The notes under the pieces are model-generated. The model had not been told where the DNA came from and ran no database searches. It was given only the letters and a program-made list of their open reading frames with translations. The translations under genes and the position numbers were made by a program. Shown here piece after piece: positions 49,501 through 60,775 of a DNA stretch of 64,000 nt (positions are counted from its first letter, which is position 1; every line of letters starts with the position of its first letter). Source of the DNA: Paragorgia papillata (lineage: Eukaryota > Cnidaria > Anthozoa > Scleralcyonacea > Coralliidae); NCBI GenBank assembly GCA_035771165.1, contig JAWNZC010000468.1, positions 434,501 to 498,500 on the forward strand, in the 5' to 3' direction.

Positions 49501-52500
49501 ATCTACTGTATTTTCAACGTATCAATAAGAAAAAATCTGTTGAACACGTAGTGTGGGAATAAACATTTGCCATTTTCTTCCAATATTGCAGACAGAAAAT
49601 GGAATTTTGAGTATTTTTAATTAATACTGTTCTCTACTATACAATATACAGTATACCGTATCCTGTGTTTCTACAGGAGTTTCATTTCACTATTAAAGCA
49701 TTAATTACTGACTTGTCTGGTTTAATCAGTTAAAAAGTTCTTTGCCAATTGTTAAAAATACAATTTTTCTTCCAGATGATTCCCCACCGACAAATCTGTA
49801 AATTTCCCCTGATGGGGCGGGGGGGGGGGGGGGGAAGGGGGATATAGGGTTTCCAACATACAGGGTATGCATGTCTACCAGTTTCACCCCAGCTTTTGGA
49901 CATGTTTTATTACTCTAACTATTATGGTACTACTGTATAATAATGATATGCTAACATGTAAAATTACCATTAAAACCACTCAATTCTTCTTCATTATCTT
50001 CAATGCCAAGTAAGGTTTCTATTGTTGTACTGACATCACCTAAAGATGCTTCTAGGGTTTTGGTCAGTGTTTCCTCTGAAACCATTGGAAACATGTCTCT
50101 CAGCTGAACAAGGGAACCCTACAAAGTAAAAGTAATTCTAAGTAAAGTTGTTTGATTATAAAACCTCAACCTGAAACAGATGTTGAACATCCCCTTCAAC
50201 CTCAAACAGATGTTGAACAGAAGCTGTACATTATAAATAACAATGCCAATAACAATACATGTACTGTACTACCTCACTAACCACAGAATTTTGTCTTTTT
50301 TGGCCAAGTGCAGTACTTTTCCTGTCACTGAAATTACAGACACACATTACAATACTTTCAGATACTGTACATATAATGTATTAACTTTTGTGACATTATG
50401 ACCTGGTTTTGTGATTGCATATGTATACCAGCTTAATGATACTCTGTAACAGTTTATACTACAATACTACCAATACTTAATTACTACAACTACCACTACC
50501 ACTATCAGTAATAATAATTTTATTATTTGAGGATAAACAATAAATACAATATAAGAGAAAAATATGTAAATTTAAATAAGCATGAAAAAATAACATAAAA
50601 TATACAGATGAATAAATCATCTCTCAGCCAGTTAAAAGGAAGAAGAAAATAAGTCTAGGTAATGATATGATTTTGCTCGTACAATTAGGGGGCGTCTCAA
50701 AATTTCGTCACTTTTCCCTATATGAATAACCCGCTAAAAATCGTGACCCCCCCCCCTCCCCCCAAAATATGAATTACTGTGACGTCAGAAGTGTTGATTT
50801 TTGAAACATATTGAGGCTCATTTCACAACGTTTTATTTTTCTTTCACATTTTAATGCTTTTTTTAGATACTGTAGTATAAAACAATGTTACAATAATGTA
50901 GATAAAAACATCAACAATATTAACAATAATATGAACAACAATATTAACATTAAAGCGGCAAAGCGCATATTAAACGGTAATGGTCAGGGCAGGATACATC
51001 TTTTATGTTATTTGTTATTTAATTATTAACCATGCGACCGCTCGTTATAGCAAAGGTCTCGCGAGTGTCTCGCGGGACTACACTGACACAAAATATCGAC
51101 ACTTCCAGTATAAAAATATTTTTCGCGTTTCCTCCTTACCCCCTCCCCCTTTTCGCGGGTTATTCATATAGGGAAAAGTGACGAAATTTTGAGACGCCCC
51201 CTTAAGGATTTACACTACAAATGATATTTGAAAATTTTGCCAAAATTGCACAAGCCATTAGGCGAGTGCAATTTGGCATTATTTTCAAATATCACTTGTA
51301 GTGTAAATCCTTAATTTTACGAGCAAAACCATGATTACTCATTTATTATATGCATGACAAAATTACAACATATACGCTTCGTACTCATGCACTCACACCA
51401 TTAAAAACATCTTGTTTCATTACTTGACAAGAAATATTTTCACTCTGGGTATTCTCTGTACTCATTTCAAAATATTTACATGGAATTTTTAGTTCATAGT
51501 GTACCACAAGTCGTTGGAAATGTGAAAACTTTCCATTGCAAAATTGGCCACCATTTTGAATTTTATTGATTTTATTGTCAACATCGTTCCCAGGGCCTTC
51601 TCTATTTTTATTAATTGTACTGCAGTACAAGGTGCAGTACAATTAATAAAATAATTGTACTCCCCTCAACCAATCAGAATGTAGTAATTTTGTCATGCAT
51701 ATAATAAATTGAATAATAATCAACTTTATTATCGAAATCCAAGGTAAAAGTCAACATTAGCACAAGTTTAAATTACCTGGTGTTTGTATAAGGAGCACTT
51801 CTATCTCCTGGGCAAATGGACGTGTGCTCTCTTACACCTGTCATGGGCAGATCAACTTCACAGAAGACACATTTCACAGTTGGTGATTTACCAGGAATAA
51901 TAATCTGCAAGTATAATGATGATGAAAATGCTAAACAGCTATTCAAATTGTGTATATGCAAAGGTCACAAATGACATAGCTACACAAGCTGTGTGTGTAT
52001 ATGCAAATGTTGCAAACTTCTGAAAACAAATCTCCCCCTTAATTAATAAGCACACACTCCCACCCCAACATATAATAATTAATAGACTAATATTATAGTC
52101 ATGTATATTAATAAACAGAACAATATACTGGTAAACAATCCAAATAAATTCCATGTACTATTTTCTCTATATTAACAAACAAAATGTAGGCATTTTGAAA
52201 TGCCAAATTTCAGCACCTGAATCACTGATTTCACCAAAATCTCTACTCCTATTACAGTTAACAGTAAACCAAAAAATCCTTTGAACAAATATAAGCCTAG
52301 GGCTAAATTTGGGGAGTTTATGACAGCTATACAAAATGCAACAAGATATACAAATGGCTTCAGCTACACGTATAAATAGCTCATAATTATAAGTGAATAA
52401 AGTACCTGAATGTCAGGCTCTTCAGCTACTTTTAAGCTTAAATTTCTTTGCAGTGGGCGTACATATGCAAGTGCTTGAGACAACCCAGACATATCTCGAA

Positions 52501-53176
52501 GAAAAGGCACAGAGTATCCGGCCGTAGGATGCTTTATATGGACTAACTCGTTAGGCGTCGAACCACTTCTTAAAATTTCAAAGCCACCAGCTTCTTTGAG
52601 CTTTGGGTATACTTCGTAAAGCTTGTCCTGAAGGGCAAAGGCATTTCCGGTACTTGAAAACACAATTTTCTTACGTCCAAGGCCTGCATCCTGCAGAACA
52701 AGCTTATCATGCCGTGAAGGCGCATGGTTTTGATTGCAATGTGCGAGACATAGAAAGTCATGAGTCCATGTTTCCTTAACTTGAAAAAAAACTTTTTTAG
52801 CACGTTTTGGAGCTGTAGGTCTGGTAGTCTGCTGACGTGATTGAAAAGAGTGAGTTCCATTATACGATCTGCCAAAAAGGTTTTGAAAGTTCCCAAGCAC
52901 GCTCATATCACGATCTGGTGTGCGTACGGTATTTGGAGTGATATTCCTTGTTAAATCCACATTCGTTGCACTCGCAGTCGCAGAAGGCGTTGTTGAAGAC
53001 GGACTAACAAACTCCGACGTGGAAGATCCACTTTGCAAATCATTCCCCCTTCTAGACGGAATATTTCCGTTTTGTACTTGGTCATTCCCTGCATCAAAAA
53101 TTATCAGAGACGTTGCTTCACGTAGTAGATTGACAGCACGCGAGAGCGACGAAGAATCAGCGTTACCTTCGGCCAT
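46598..53176 (-). CDS. Element 3 zinc finger-CUE-HECT E3 ubiquitin ligase, intact, 8 exons
   Basis: Exons (minus strand): 52,406-53,176; 51,777-51,904; 50,273-50,327; 49,968-50,118; 48,495-49,063; 48,164-48,347; 47,266-47,478; 46,598-46,827. All borders are GT-AG, every phase matches, and the total is 2,301 nt, 766 aa, without a stop. Order: Ser/Thr-rich N-terminus; conserved ETWTHDFLCL...AGLGRKKIVF...YVRPLQRNL domain shared with element 2; C-x2-C...H-x5-C zinc finger (CVFCEVDL..REHTSIC); short linker; CUE (LRDMFPMV...IETLL) for ubiquitin binding; HECT N-lobe (GPVGEFLDCAM...GHCILHGG); C-lobe with presumed catalytic Cys732 in VETCFLTLYLP, 34 residues from the C-terminus. Expected role: E2-charged ubiquitin is passed via Cys732 to an unknown target. 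ATG MAEGNADSS lies 59 bp inside the terminal repeat. N-lobe GSGPVGEF replaces the usual GGPTREF. Confidence 0.88.
50664..51332. mobile_element. Palindromic MITE containing a nested Harbinger-type MITE
   Basis: The outer palindrome has ends ATGATTTTGCTCGTA and TACGAGCAAAACCATGAT, with inner arms GGATTTACACTACAA and TTGTAGTGTAAATCC. Its left arm is split by a 514-bp insertion (50,688-51,201) with ends GGGGGCGTCTCAAAATTTCG and an exact inverted partner, flanked by TTA on both sides (50,685-50,687 and 51,202-51,204), as in PIF/Harbinger elements. Both lie in an intron of the element 3 HECT gene. Confidence 0.83.
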
Positions 53177-53235
53177 GTTGAAACACAGAACAAACTTGTT
53201 GCCGTCCTTCGCGGCATATTTCCAACTCGGCTACG

Positions 53236-53543
53236 AATTAGGGGGTTGGGGAGAGGCCAAAGTTCGCAATCAAGACAAAATTTGACGCAGCACAACATTT
53301 GGTTACGCATTATTAAATTAAGTGCAACATTACATTTGATTGTGAAGCTTAATTTATTATTTCAAAAAAAACAACATTAAGCGCAACATTAAATTTGATT
53401 GTGAAGCTTAATTTATTTACTTCAAAAGAACATTTAGACTGTCAATACGAAATTTGGAAATATCGCATTAAATACGAACTATCCGAATGAGGAAGAGAAC
53501 AACAACATTAATAGTCTCATTTTGGCGGTAATAACACTTCATA
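53236..53543 (-). repeat. Element 3 right terminal inverted repeat
   Basis: 308-bp reverse complement of 42,596-42,878, with the same duplicated TTCACAATCAAAT block and one insertion of about 22 bp. Confidence 0.9.
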
Positions 53544-55778
53544 AATCCACCTCTATAAACTCTTTGTTCTCTGTGATACGCATCATTCCACAGAACTTGT
53601 TGCATTTATGTGCTGCTAGAAAGGCATCTATACCAACGGAAGAACAATTGCCACAACAAAAGTACACTTCATTACTTTCTTCATCCATCCATCACTTCTG
53701 CTGTTGCAATTTCTGGGTCAAAAAGTTTGTATGCCATTCCTTGAATATCCAACAACATAAATTTTGTGTTGGAAGATTGGTAACTGTGATGTACTAAACA
53801 TTCAGCCTTTTGGAACAGCTCCTTAAAATCATCATCAGCATCATCTGGCAATGGGATAATAATGCCATTGTTGTTAATTACCTTCACAAATGATCCCGGA
53901 ACAAACTCCTCAATTGTTGCAGGTTGACGATTAATTGTTGTATAATAGCAATGATTATACTGGACCCACTCTCCAAATTCACGAGGTGCCATAGATTTGA
54001 ATTTCTTTGTTAGATGCCTTGCCACAGCATGCATTTGTACTTGCTTTCGACAGTGGTTTTCTACTGTGGATTGCATTGTCCCAGTGATTGATGCAACAGC
54101 TTTAGCATTATACAATTTCACCACCCATTCATTTCCAAGATGCTCTGTAACTGAATTATTTGCCAGAGTAGCATGGAAGGCATCGCGAAACCCACCAGAA
54201 GAAAATTTCTCCTTCTCTACATTACACACAACCTCTACTGCATCCCTCCATTTTTGGGTTACAACATCAAACTCCTCAAAGGTTAGGGTTACCTTGTTTT
54301 TATCTTTTGGTTTTACCAGCTTCCCTGCTTTCAGTAATGCATCAATGGATACTGATGCAGGAAACACTATATCCATTGTACATGGTTTGTATGTTCCTTT
54401 CGCTTCCATTGAGCCTGTTCTTGATGATCTATTACCATAACATCTCCTTTTTTGAGTTTGTGTGATAGATCTACTTGAATTAGTACCATATACACTATAA
54501 TCTTGAGCTGGATAAGATGAACTGGCTGTGTTATCTTCTTGCCCCACCACAAAACGCACAAGATACACCTGTGTAAAGACAATATTATCATAATTTAATC
54601 TGTTATGAATGCAGAGTCAAAGTTAGCATATTATTAAAATAGACATTATGTCTTGACCAAAATTTGTGGATGTTTGTCTAAATAAATAAATCCATTACAT
54701 TTTCAGATGCATGTGGGTGCAGATGTTAGTGCTTACTCTTACCATCTAACTGCAAAAATTAATACTCTATTTTTAATACCAAACTTTTACACTTTGTTCC
54801 CAAGTTACCACTTTGTGACTTAGCTGTAAGAAATCCATAGCAATTATCTGCAAGCATGCAACGCTTTCTAATGTGTGAAAAGGAAGGACCCTATTTTGGG
54901 GGTTTTGGGTTTCCAAAATCATTTCCTGGATAGGTGGCTTTGGTGTCTATTGAAGTGCTGCCAAAACAAACCACAGACCCTGGGTGAGGATATTTTAGTG
55001 TTGAATGTTGAATACAGAATTGGACACAAGGAATTTTTTCTATGTTGCCCACCAAATAATACTAAAAATGCTAAAATAGGTAAGTATACACTATTACTGA
55101 GGGGAATGGGGAACAATACAGGATTTGACAACTGGTGCGGACAATTGATGAAAAAAAAATTGCAACAAAAATTCAAATCCTCTATTGCCTGACCGCCCCC
55201 CCCCCCCCCTCCTCAGGCTTTACCACAGAAGCCCAGGATCTGTTTTCACCCGCCTTGGAAAAAGGGCTTCCTGGGCTTCCTGTGGCTTTACACTGTTCAA
55301 ATCAGGGTTGCCAGATGGGCCGAATTTCAGCCAAAATCACAAAAAGTGGCTTATAAATATTTTTCTGGCTGATGCAACCCTGGTTCAAATATTTAACGAG
55401 TAGGAATTATACAGACATTTAAATTCATATTTCAAGACTTACCCTATCCTTTCTATGCGGAATCTGCTTTATATTTGTGGCCGAAGGTCCTTTATTTGAG
55501 ACTAGGATGTCGCATATTGTTGCTGGTAAAGCGAAGTGTGTCGCACAGGCTTTCTTAAGATTTACCAGCGTTAGCTCTTCATATGGAAAATCTACAAATT
55601 CTCGTGGCTGTACTGGTCGAAAGGTTTGCTTATTGTCTGGCTCAGAGGCTAACCTTTGAACAATAATTTCATGGGGAGCGCTTGAACCTTTGGTCTTCCG
55701 AGTTGCATCAGGTGCTGTCCTCTTGTTAGTCATCTGCTGCGTCAGACGATCCCATGTTGCTTTCCTTTTATTGTTCAT
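53541..55778 (-). CDS. Alpha-kinase domain protein, 2 exons, C-terminal 4-bp frameshift
   Basis: Exon 1 is 55,443-55,778 (MNNKRKATWDRL...); exon 2 starts 54,568 (DR|VYLVRF). The atypical alpha-kinase fold is recognisable: ATP-site Lys in EWVVKLYN, Gly/Arg loop SSGGFRDAFHA, TIEEFVPGSFVKVINNNG, the block HHSYQSSNTKFMLLDIQG (catalytic Asp), DPEI, and a zinc-binding end GIDAFLAAHKCNKFC. The reading frame stops at 53,681-53,683 after AEVMDG. A duplicated ATGG (plus-strand CCATCCAT, about 53,685-53,692) shifts the frame, and the zinc-binding end continues in the other frame to 53,550. The original stop (GAT TAG) is split by element 3, whose first bases supply a new stop one codon later. Family members phosphorylate elongation factor 2, myosin or channels; the substrate here is unknown. 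It could be a host gene or cargo of an undetected element. Confidence 0.82.
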
Positions 55779-56911
55779 GTTTTATGAGGAAAAAAACAAA
55801 CAACGAACGCAGAAAATTAAGATTTTAAAGCATGACGCTCTTCCTGACCTGTAGTTCCGAAACACATAGATAGCGTGGGAAAATGGCGCCAAAGTGTATC
55901 CTCTGACCAAATGTATCGCGGGCTATGAGACCGATGGGCTTCATGTAATATTTTGTTTCGAGATTTCTAAATTTGATGAACCAGCCCAGCGGTCTCATAG
56001 CATATCAAAACGAATTTGAATTACTATTTAAATGTGTTCATGTTTTGTAGTTTCTCACTAATAATTTTCTGATTTTCTATTTGATTTTTTGTTTTTTTTA
56101 GGTTTTAATTTGAATTTATTATTTTTAGTTTATTTTTTTGTATTATTAATTTCCTTTATTTTTTTCTTATTAGTTTTTTTATTTATTTTTTATTAAATTG
56201 TTTTATTATTATTTAGCAATTTTCTGACTATATTTTACATTTTCCGTATTTTATTTAGAATTAATGGAATTCACAATTGTTTTGCTATGAGCCTGATGGG
56301 CCACCACACCTGACCCTAAAATTAGTTTCAAAATCCCTCTAATATTTGTTAATATGCGAGCAAGCTGACAAAGTTTCATACTTTAGAAGATACTGTAATA
56401 TACTTTAGAAGATAATACCAAGCATTTTCTAGCCTGTTGCAAGTCTTAGTTTGGCCAAGACCTATGTCTATATATTTTTTCCCCTAAGCAATATAAATCT
56501 TCTTGAAAAAAATACATATTTAATAAAGTTTTATTTTTCATGAAGATTATATACCTGTACGGTATATATGTAATATATCAACAACGAACTTGAGTGTTAG
56601 GGGATCCAAACACAAGAAAACATGATGAAAGCATGCACAAGACTGAAGGCTGAGTGGTTTTATTGTTTTCTAGTGTTTTGATTCCCCTGATGTCAAACAC
56701 AATAAACAAGTTGTTGATATATGGCATCTCAATCAAGCAATTTCAAATGGAAAATACAATTCAAATAGACCCTCATGAGATTTTGTTTATGAGTGTGTAA
56801 AATTTATTCATAACAGCAACTTGTTTATTTTGCATAGATAATTATCTAGTATATATTGTATATATATTGTAATGCTGCCAATAAAACCAACATTAAGTAT
56901 AATGACATACC
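55779..56911. other. Gene-free interval between alpha-kinase and HECT genes; two inverted repeats
   Basis: GCTATGAGACCGATGGGCT (near 55,926) is mirrored, with one change, by AGCCCAGCGGTCTCATAGC (near 55,984). A MITE-like unit spans about 56,572-56,728, with ATATATCAACAAC / GTTGTTGATATAT ends. The HECT C-lobe exon expected here for the minus-strand gene upstream was searched for and not found. Transcripts from both neighbours run leftward. Confidence 0.55.
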
Positions 56912-57580
56912 TCACTCAGGTTTTCACGCAGACAAGGATCTGGTATATCTTTAACTGCCAGGTGTTCCAATACACTGTCCCAGCTCCCACTTATGATGTA
57001 ATTTGACTACGGCTGGAGAAATTCCCTCCAATCCCCCGCATTTGTGAAGAACTGAGTGGAGGACCATCTTCCCAACAAATTCAAAAACGTGGCTTGAAAG
57101 CAGGTCATAATTGAACACTGGTGTCAGGTGGCCAGTTTCTCCCTCGAATATCTTTAAGCCGTTAAAACTGCCCCTTACTAGTTCCTTCATAAGACAAAAG
57201 AAGAATTCTTTTGTTGGGCCACCAGCATCAACCCCAAGCTCAAATGTTCCTGAACTTACAAACTGTACATTTAGAGGACTTCTCATGTTGAATGTTGGGT
57301 TTTTATACTTCTTCAAAGTTTGCATAATCATGCTCTTTTCCCTTGTAATGACAAGGTCCACCTCGGGCATATGTGGGAGAGAAACATTAGTGATGAATGT
57401 GTGTAGAGCCTGCAATGGGTCTAGTTTCCTGATCTTTGTGGCTGCAAGGAGCATCATCCAATCATCATTTTCTAGGTCACCTTTAAATATGAGATGAAAT
57501 AGAATGTAGGTCAAAATACTTAGTCATGGAGGGCTTGCTCTTTAGGTGTAGAAGTGTGTGATTTTTTATATGTTCAAAAC

Positions 57581-57717
57581 TGTGATATGACACGTACAAC
57601 AACGATACAGTTTATTAGTTCTCTTTTATTCAACCCAACGAGACTCCAACAACAACTCAACCTCGAGGTGCGCAGTCTTACCTGCGCATCTTTACACAGG
57701 AAACCCTATCGCTCACA
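57581..57717 (-). repeat. 3' LTR
   Basis: 137 bp. It differs from the 5' copy only at the eighth base from its left end (T versus G). On the minus strand, GAATAAAAG near the middle may include the polyadenylation signal. Confidence 0.93.
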
Positions 57718-57762
57718 CCGCCATTACCAAACGGCTACATACATGAAAATGTCACTATTCAG

Positions 57763-60700
57763 TCAGTCTACAGGAGGTTGACTTAAATAAGTTTTTTTGT
57801 TTGGTTGCACCTGTAAAATGTTCACAGGATTTCGCTGTCTTTTGCTTTTCATCAACAATGGATTACATGCAGGTGCTTTCAGATCGTCTTCATCAGAAAG
57901 GTCAGTATCGTCTTCAGATTCGAGTTCTTGTTCATACTGAAGCACTTGTTTGTGAACTTTGACAAGTTGGTTATGGTGAACAAGCTCTGGCATCTTGTCA
58001 CTGCTGTCTTGAAGTTGAATCTCATAATTAACGTCACCCAACTTTTGCCGAACCACATAAACATCCCGTTTAATTGGTTTGGACAGTTTAGACGAACCTT
58101 GCTCTGTGGTGTGGTTCTTCTTCCGCACTCGGTTGCCCGGTTGATAGGGATGAAAAGGATGATCTGCCTTTCCTCGATTTTGGGCCCTTTTCTCTTGTGC
58201 TTTCTTAATACGGCGACGAACAGCTTGATAGACATTTTCCCACTTCTTAGTGTTGCGTTTTCACGATGTCTGCCTGTTGCTCAGAAGGTTTCTTGACACG
58301 TGGCGTATAGTCAGGATCTGCATCATCGTCATCCTCCATTCCCGGAACCAGCATCGAATCAAGCCTGCGAGGAGAAGAATGGAACACAAGCTCGAACGGT
58401 GACATCTGTGTAGTTGCTTGAGAAGTGGTGTTGAATGCAAATGCTACCTTTGGCAAGAGCACGTCCCAGTTGTCTCTGTTATCGTTGACAAGCGTTGTAA
58501 GGCACTGATTGACGGTACGATTTTGTCTTTCCACTTGACCGTTTGCCTCAGGGTGGTACGGGGTACTATATACCTTCTCTATCCCCAGTTCCTTGCACAC
58601 TGTCTTGAATAGATTGGATTCAAAAGCAGGACCATGATCACTTAAAAGCACATGAGGAATATCAAACTGACAGATCCATCTGTCAACAACAGCTTTGGCT
58701 GCCGTAAATGTTGTCTGGTCAACGGTAGGGACAAGCATGATGTATCGAGTGAGGAGGTCCTGCACTTGTAACACATACTTGTGGCCACGAGAAGTTTCAA
58801 CGTAAGGACCACAGAAATCAACTGCAATCTTGTAGAAGGGACGTTCCGGAATCTGGTGAGGCTGCAGTGGAGCCACCTGAGGTTTACAAGGTAACTTACT
58901 GCAGTTACATTCATCACAGCCGCGTACCCAGGTACTGACGTCTTGTGTCATTGATGGCCAAAAACAACTTTCACGGACACGTTCAACCGTTCTGTCCCGA
59001 CCCAGGTGACCACTCAGTGGTGAATTATGGCATTGCTGAGGAATCTTCCGGCGAAGAGTTTTGGGCACCAACAACTGTTTCCTGCATTTATTCCGTCCGT
59101 AGAAATTCTTGATATAAAGGATTCCATCCTGCTCCACGACTAACTTTTCTTTTTGACGGAATATTTCATGAGCCTCAAGGTCGTCTGAGACAACATCTTC
59201 TAAACCATTCTGAAGTGCCAACCGTACATCGTACAATGCTTTGTCTTCTGACTGGTAGAGACGAAATTCATCAGCTCCAAAGATAGAAGTAATCTGAGGT
59301 GGTCCTTCTACCTCATTGTGATCTTCATTGGTGTGTAACCCCTGAACTCTTGCATCATGTCCTTGACGACTTAGCAAGTCTACTGTGGCCATCTTTGCAT
59401 CAGTACGAGGTATGTATTCCACATTGAAGTCGTACTGCTGAATGTACATCAACCAAGAAGCAAGACGTCGATTTGTGATGTTTGTCTGTGAATAAAGCCA
59501 AGTTAATCCCTTATGGTCAGTCCTGACAGTGAACTTCCCTTGGAGGTAAAGGCGGAAATGTTTCATTGCACTCACAATAGCTAAAAGCCCCCTCTCGTGA
59601 GTTGGATAATTCTGTTCTGCCTTGTTCAGTGTCCTGGAGAAAAATGCGATTGGCCTTTCCCCTTGAGCAGAATTCTGTGTCAAGACACCACCTAACCCCA
59701 CCAAGGAAGCATCTGTGGTGAGTATAAACTGTTCATCAAAGTTTGGAAAAGCCAAAACTGGTGCTTGACAAAGTTGTTCCTTTAGCTGCTGGTAGGCTCG
59801 CTCACACTCAACAGACCATTGGAAGTGTTTCTTTTCGTTAGTTTGCTTCTCAAGGAGGCCGTATAACGGCTTTGCTGTATCAGCAAAGTTAGGCATGAAA
59901 CGTCGGAAGTAAGACAATGACCCTAAAACCCCACGTAGTTCCTTTAGGGAAGATGGTGAAGGTAATAGTTGAATAGCAGCAACTTTATCTGGGTTTGGCC
60001 GAACCCCGTCACCACTGATGTACAAACCAAGGAAATTCACTTCTTGGTGACCAAATTGGCATTTCTCAGGATTTAAGGTTAGGTTGTGATCTTTAAATCG
60101 TTGACAAACTGTTCGGAGCTTATCCAAGTGTTCTGTCCACGTCCGAGCATGAATAATAACATCATCCAAATATGCAATAGCACTCTCCCACTGAAGGTCT
60201 GCAAGCACTGCTGACATCAGCCTTTGAAAGGAAGATGGAGCACCCATAAGTCCAAATGGAGTTCCTCCTTCAAATCTGAATTGACCAGACCGTGTGAGAA
60301 AAGAGGTCTTATCCTTATCTGCATCAGAAAGTCCCATCTGATGGTAGCCAGATTTCAAGTCAATTGTGCTGAAATATGTTGCTCCATGTAAGGCATTAAT
60401 ACAGTCCTCAATGTTTGGTAAAGGCCAGTGTTGTCCTGCTGTCAATACATTAACACGCCGATAATCAATACACATCCTGGTTTTACCATGTTGCTGAACA
60501 AGGACAATCGGTGAGGCCCATGGTGAGTTACATGGTGCAACAACACCAATGTCAATAAGTCGTTGCACTTCCTTATCAATTTCAGCACACTCTTGCGGAG
60601 AGTAACGTCGGGGTCGTGAAGCAACAGGAGGGGAATCTCCAGTAGGAATGCTGTGATCACTAAATCCAAGGGAATCACCAGGTAACCAAAAAATATCATT

Positions 60701-60775
60701 AAAGTCTTCAACTAGATTTCGTATGTCCTTTGTTGTAGTGTCCATGAAGGATTCTCTCGACGGCGAGCACCACAA
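57763..60775 (-). pseudogene. Retrotransposon pol: RT, RNase H, integrase; protease absent
   Basis: The 842-aa frame (58,247-60,775) has reverse transcriptase (RPRRYSPQE, MCIDYRRVN, AYLDDVIIHA active site), RNase H (TTDASLVGLGGVL, HERGLLAIV, RTDHKGL) and integrase with HHCC zinc finger (H...H, CDECNCSKLPC) and DDE residues (VDFCGPY, LSDHGPAFES, HPEANGQVERQNR). A 1-bp shift in a T-run at 58,258-58,261 moves the C-terminal tail (KKWENVYQAVRRR...) to another frame, ending at 57,763. Upstream the frame goes straight from the zinc knuckle region into RT. The DTG/DSG aspartic protease normally between them is missing, so the element depends on another copy. Confidence 0.88.

Larger units (their letters stand above)
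42596..53543. mobile_element. Element 3: IS3-type integrase transposon with CUE-HECT cargo
   Basis: It is 10,948 bp. The ends start TATGAAGTGTTATTACCGCC (left 42,596; right end 53,543). The 6-bp duplication AATCCA is perfect (42,590-42,595 and 53,544-53,549). The plus-strand integrase (42,905-46,107) is broken by a small insertion, and the convergent minus-strand HECT gene (53,176 to 46,598) reads intact. It inserted exactly at the stop codon of the alpha-kinase gene. The terminal repeats share no sequence with elements 1 or 2 beyond TAT. Confidence 0.94.

Noticed and set aside
57879..58235. 118-aa minus ORF beside pol
   Set aside because: Shadow of the pol C-terminal frame, which reads KKWENVYQAV in the neighbouring frame.
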